A DNA stretch of 64,000 bases. It comes from Polaromonas sp. CF318. GTDB taxonomy: Bacteria; Pseudomonadota; Gammaproteobacteria; Burkholderiales; Burkholderiaceae_C. Made by a program: the position numbers and the translations under genes. A model generated the notes under the pieces. It was not told the origin of the DNA and did not search any database. It saw only the letters and a list, made by a program, of their open reading frames with translations. The DNA lies in assembly GCF_000282655.1 (NCBI RefSeq), contig NZ_AKIV01000060.1, forward strand, positions 84,166 through 148,165. Direction: 5' to 3'. Shown piece by piece: positions 61,159 through 64,000 of this stretch (position 1 is its first letter; each line of letters starts with the position of its first letter).

Positions 61159-62037
61159 TCAATACATCGAAGGATCGCCCTCTGGCCGGGTCTTGAAGCG
61201 CTTGTGCACCCAGTAGTACTGCGCCGGCATGGCTTCGATGTAGTCGCGCAGCCGCGCGTTCATGAGCGCGGTGTCGGCCACCGGGTCGTCGCTGGGGAAA
61301 TCGCTCCAGGCCGGCAGCACCTGCACCTCATAGCCGGTGGCGGTGATGCGCGGCAGCAGCGGCAGTACCTTGGCGCGGCCCAGTTTGGCAAAGCGCGAGA
61401 GCGATGGCACGGTGGCGGTCGGTACGCCGAAGAAGGGCACGAACACCGAATCGTCGGGGCCGAAATCCATGTCGGGCAGCAAATACAGGGGCTGGCCTTC
61501 GCGCAGCGCCGCCACGATGGGCTTGACGCCGGCCGCGCGGCCGAACAGGCGCAGGTTGCCGAAGCGCCGGCGCCCGCGCAGTATCCAGCGGTCCACCAGC
61601 TTGTTGGACTGGTCGGTGTAAATGGTTGTGGAGGGCCGGGGCATCTGCAGCGCCACCGCGGTCCAGGCCGCATCCAGGCCCACAAAATGCGGCAGGAAAA
61701 TCACCGTAGGCGCGTTGCCCGCGAGTTCTTCAACCGCGCCCGTCAGGTGTACGCGGCGCTGCACCCAGGCTTTGGGCGCGTGCCACAGCCAGGCGCGGTC
61801 CAGCCAGGCCTGGGCGAAGTACACAAAGGTCTGCACGTTCAGTCGGCGCCGCTCTTCGGCGGAAAGCGCCGGGAAACACAGGGCCAGGTTGGCGTCCACC
61901 ACGCGCCGGCGCGCGCCGACAACGGCATACAACACCCAGCCGAGCAGCACCCCCAGGCCGCGTGTCCACGACAGCGGCACCAGGGCCAGCAGCTGCATGA
62001 AAAGAATGCCGCCGCGGGTTACGAGCCGGCTGGCCAT
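61159..62037 (-). CDS. LpxL/HtrB-family lipid A acyltransferase (downstream copy)
   Basis: A 292-residue membrane-bound late acyltransferase that adds a secondary acyl chain to lipid A. An N-terminal hydrophobic anchor (about 10-40) is followed by the catalytic HX4D motif HFVGLD (His117, Asp122) and the LLPDMDFGPDDSVFVPFFGVPTATVPSLSRFAKL segment typical of LpxL/LpxM. The ATG at 62035-62037 lies 14 bp after the upstream gene's stop. An in-frame start further upstream would overlap that gene. Acyl chain and position cannot be told from sequence. Confidence 0.88.
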   Translation of the reverse strand: MASRLVTRGGILFMQLLALVPLSWTRGLGVLLGWVLYAVVGARRRVVDANLALCFPALSAEERRRLNVQTFVYFAQAWLDRAWLWHAPKAWVQRRVHLTGAVEELAGNAPTVIFLPHFVGLDAAWTAVALQMPRPSTTIYTDQSNKLVDRWILRGRRRFGNLRLFGRAAGVKPIVAALREGQPLYLLPDMDFGPDDSVFVPFFGVPTATVPSLSRFAKLGRAKVLPLLPRITATGYEVQVLPAWSDFPSDDPVADTALMNARLRDYIEAMPAQYYWVHKRFKTRPEGDPSMY

Positions 62038-62051
62038 CTGGCGGACAGTCT

Positions 62052-62915
62052 TCAAAGCGGTGCTTCCTTGCGTGGTGTCTTGTAGCGTGCGTAGCCCCAC
62101 AGGTACTGGCCGGGCTGGCTCAGCACAATGGCTTCAATCGCGCGGTTGATCTGCGTCACGGCCTGCAGCAGCTCGGCGCGCGGCTTGCCGGCGTCGTCGG
62201 GTTGGACTCCTTGGACCGCCGGCCATATCTTGAGGAAGTAGCCGCTGCCGTGCGGCAGGCGTTCGCAGCTCACCGGCAACAGCACCGCCCCGCTTTGCAG
62301 CGCCAGTCGCGCCGCCAGGGTCATGGTGTAAGCCGGTTTGCCGAAGAACGGCGCCCAGACGCCCAGCCCCTCGGGCGGTACCTGGTCGGTCAGCAGCGCC
62401 ACGGCCTGGTTGGCTTTGAGGGTCTTGTGCATCAGGCGGATGCCGCTCAGGGAGGCCGGAACCACCGTGAGGTTGGCGCGGTCGCGCGCCAGGCGCTCCA
62501 GCCGCGCCAGCCAGGCCTTGCGCGCGGGCCGGTAGATGGCGGTGATGGGGCCGTAGAGCTCGGCCAGCGCCTGCGGGCCCAGCTCAAAACTGCCGCAATG
62601 CGGCCCGAAAAAAATCACGCCGCGGCCTTGCGCGAAAGCGCTTTCGGCATGGGCCTGGCCCTCCACCCGCACATTGCCCAGGCAGGATTCCGTGGCCGGC
62701 CGCATCCACAGCTTGGGCAGTTCGGCGATAAAGCGCCCGGCTTCGGCGATCGCCGGGCGGGCCAGCTCAAAGGGCAGGCCGGCCTGCGCCACGTGGGCCC
62801 GGAACTGCGCGCGGTAGCGCGGGCTCAGCGCCCAGACCAGCCAGCCCAGCCCCGCGCCCAGCGCATGCAGGGCAGCCAGCGGCCAGAGGGCGAAAAATCG
62901 GAACAACCAGGGCAT
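62052..62915 (-). CDS. LpxL/HtrB-family lipid A acyltransferase (upstream copy)
   Basis: A 287-residue paralogue of the next gene, with an N-terminal membrane helix (FRFFALWPLAALHALGAGLGWLVWAL), the catalytic HX4E motif HCGSFE (His106, Glu111) and LLTDQVPPEGLGVWAPFFGKPAYTMTLAARLALQSGAVLLPV. The HX4E form differs from the HX4D of its neighbour, so the two probably act in succession on different acyl positions. It is divergent from metK. Confidence 0.9.
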   Translation of the reverse strand: MPWLFRFFALWPLAALHALGAGLGWLVWALSPRYRAQFRAHVAQAGLPFELARPAIAEAGRFIAELPKLWMRPATESCLGNVRVEGQAHAESAFAQGRGVIFFGPHCGSFELGPQALAELYGPITAIYRPARKAWLARLERLARDRANLTVVPASLSGIRLMHKTLKANQAVALLTDQVPPEGLGVWAPFFGKPAYTMTLAARLALQSGAVLLPVSCERLPHGSGYFLKIWPAVQGVQPDDAGKPRAELLQAVTQINRAIEAIVLSQPGQYLWGYARYKTPRKEAPL

Positions 62916-62968
62916 TGATCAGGCAAAAGGGGTATTGATGGGCCAATCCAGCCGAAAAAGGGCTGTCT

Positions 62969-62974
62969 TATAAT
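62969..62974 (+). promoter_or_regulatory. -10 box upstream of metK
   Basis: A perfect TATAAT, preceded by CTGTCT. The -35 region at normal spacing (ATCCAG) does not resemble TTGACA, so an activator or an extended element may be needed. The predicted leader is about 110 nt and shows no SAM riboswitch fold that I recognise. Confidence 0.45.
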
Positions 62975-63091
62975 GAGGGCTGTCGCCGAGTTATTGAACA
63001 ACTTGCAGGGCGACATTAAACCAAACTGCTAAAGCGTTCGCCGAAGCACCCCAGCCGGCAACGCGCCGACAAACTTCATGGAGTGTACGCA

Positions 63092-64000
63092 ATGGCGAAC
63101 GATTTTCTCTTTACTTCCGAATCCGTCTCCGAAGGCCATCCCGACAAGGTAGCTGACCAGATTTCCGACGCGATTCTCGATGCGATCTTCAAACAGGACC
63201 CGCGCAGCCGCGTCGCCGCCGAGACCCTGACCAACACCGGCCTGGTCGTGCTGGCCGGCGAGATCACCACCAACGCCCACGTTGACTACATCCAGGTCGC
63301 GCGCGACACCATCAAGCGCATCGGCTACGACAACACCGAATACGGCATCGACTACAAGGGTTGCGCCGTCATGGTCTGCTACGACAAGCAGTCCAACGAC
63401 ATCGCCCAGGGCGTGGACCACGCCTCCGACGACCACCTGAACATAGGCGCCGGCGACCAGGGCCTGATGTTCGGTTACGCCTGCGACGAAACGCCCGACC
63501 TGATGCCCGCGCCGATTTACTACGCGCACCGCCTGGTCGAGCGCCAGGCCCAGCTGCGCAAGGACGGCCGCCTGCCTTTCCTGCGCCCCGACGCAAAAAG
63601 CCAGGTGACCATGCGCTACGTGGACGGCAAGCCGCACAGCATAGACACCGTGGTGCTGTCCACCCAGCACAGCCCCGACCAGAGCGAAACCCCGCACAAG
63701 ATGAAGGCCTCTTTCAATGAAGCCATCATCGAGGAAATCATCAAGCCGGTGCTGCCCAAGGGCATGCTGACCAAAGACACCCGTTATCTGATCAACCCAA
63801 CCGGCCGCTTCGTCATCGGCGGCCCGCAAGGCGACTGCGGCCTGACCGGCCGCAAGATCATCGTCGACACCTACGGCGGCGCCTGCCCGCACGGCGGCGG
63901 CGCCTTCAGCGGCAAAGACCCCAGCAAGGTGGACCGTTCGGCCGCCTACGCCGCCCGCTACGTTGCCAAGAACATCGTGGCGGCCGGCCTGGCCCGCCAG
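63092..64000 (+). CDS. metK: S-adenosylmethionine synthetase (cut by window end)
   Basis: Makes SAM from methionine and ATP. The first 303 residues are present. N-terminal [24 protein letters not shown] (ATP/Mg site), [36 protein letters not shown], and [26 protein letters not shown]...[19 protein letters not shown] are all canonical. GGAG at suitable distance precedes the ATG at 63092. Divergent from the lpxL pair. Confidence 0.98.
   Translation, partial: MANDFLFTSESVSEGHPDKVADQISDAILDAIFKQDPRSRVAAETLTNTGLVVLAGEITTNAHVDYIQVARDTIKRIGYDNTEYGIDYKGCAVMVCYDKQSNDIAQGVDHASDDHLNIGAGDQGLMFGYACDETPDLMPAPIYYAHRLVERQAQLRKDGRLPFLRPDAKSQVTMRYVDGKPHSIDTVVLSTQHSPDQSETPHKMKASFNEAIIEEIIKPVLPKGMLTKDTRYLINPTGRFVIGGPQGDCGLTGRKIIVDTYGGACPHGGGAFSGKDPSKVDRSAAYAARYVAKNIVAAGLARQ

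Noticed and set aside
62916..63091. Possible SAM-responsive riboswitch upstream of metK
   Set aside because: The leader of about 110 nt after the -10 box shows no SAM-I, SAM-II or related core that I could recognise by eye. A covariance-model scan would settle it.

Overview
The window is a GC-rich bacterial chromosome segment with the gene content and gene order of a betaproteobacterium, most likely Comamonadaceae (Polaromonas/Rhodoferax/Variovorax-like). This placement rests on the runs secA-M23-DUF721, petABC-sspAB, hisGDCBHAFIE-tatABC, mla-ABC-ibaG-murA, gltBD and pilMNOPQ-aroK-aroB-dgt, and on the use of Ccs-type (System II) cytochrome c maturation. No database search was run. About 67 protein genes (secA and metK are cut by the window edges) and one tRNA-Thr are supported. 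Almost all are core housekeeping genes.

Layout. 0-6.4 kb: secA 5' end, a membrane-anchored M23 peptidase, a DUF721/DciA-like gene, tRNA-Thr(UGU), the sspA-sspB proteolysis-adaptor pair and the petABC cytochrome bc1 operon, which has a good sigma70 promoter. 6.6-14.4 kb: mscL, pdxA, a membrane protein with a degenerate GGDEF domain, a Nif3-type protein, a DegS/DegQ-like protease, tatABC, a HIT protein and a small membrane protein. 14.4-23.5 kb: a full histidine operon (hisG-hisE) read on the minus strand from murA. It is interrupted between hisD and hisC by a VapBC-type toxin-antitoxin pair with its own 35-bp perfect palindrome. 23.5-29.8 kb: ibaG, an ABC-2 exporter and the Mla lipid transport genes mlaFEDACB. 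29.8-36.5 kb: gltBD, with a decayed duplicate of the gltD 3' end just behind the gene. 36.5-37.4 kb: a RAYT/IS200-like element bounded by 17-bp inverted repeats, inserted just upstream of the gltB promoter.

37.5-48.3 kb: a Tat-exported substrate-binding protein, an MFS transporter, dgt, aroB, aroK and the type IV pilus assembly operon pilMNOPQ. 48.5-53 kb: divergent PBP1A, cyaY, lptM and lysA. 53-59.2 kb: msrPQ, the CcsB/ResB cytochrome c assembly pair and cytochrome c4. 59.4-64 kb: engB, an epoxide-hydrolase-like enzyme, two tandem LpxL-type acyltransferases and the start of metK.

Functionally the window covers envelope building (PBP1A, MurA, Mla, LpxL, LptM, Tat, Sec, type IV pili), respiratory chain parts and their maturation (bc1, cytochrome c4, Ccs), and amino acid synthesis (His, Glu, Lys, shikimate pathway, SAM). 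The non-core signals are few: the toxin-antitoxin module inside the his operon, the RAYT element, the gltD remnant, and several intergenic inverted-repeat structures.
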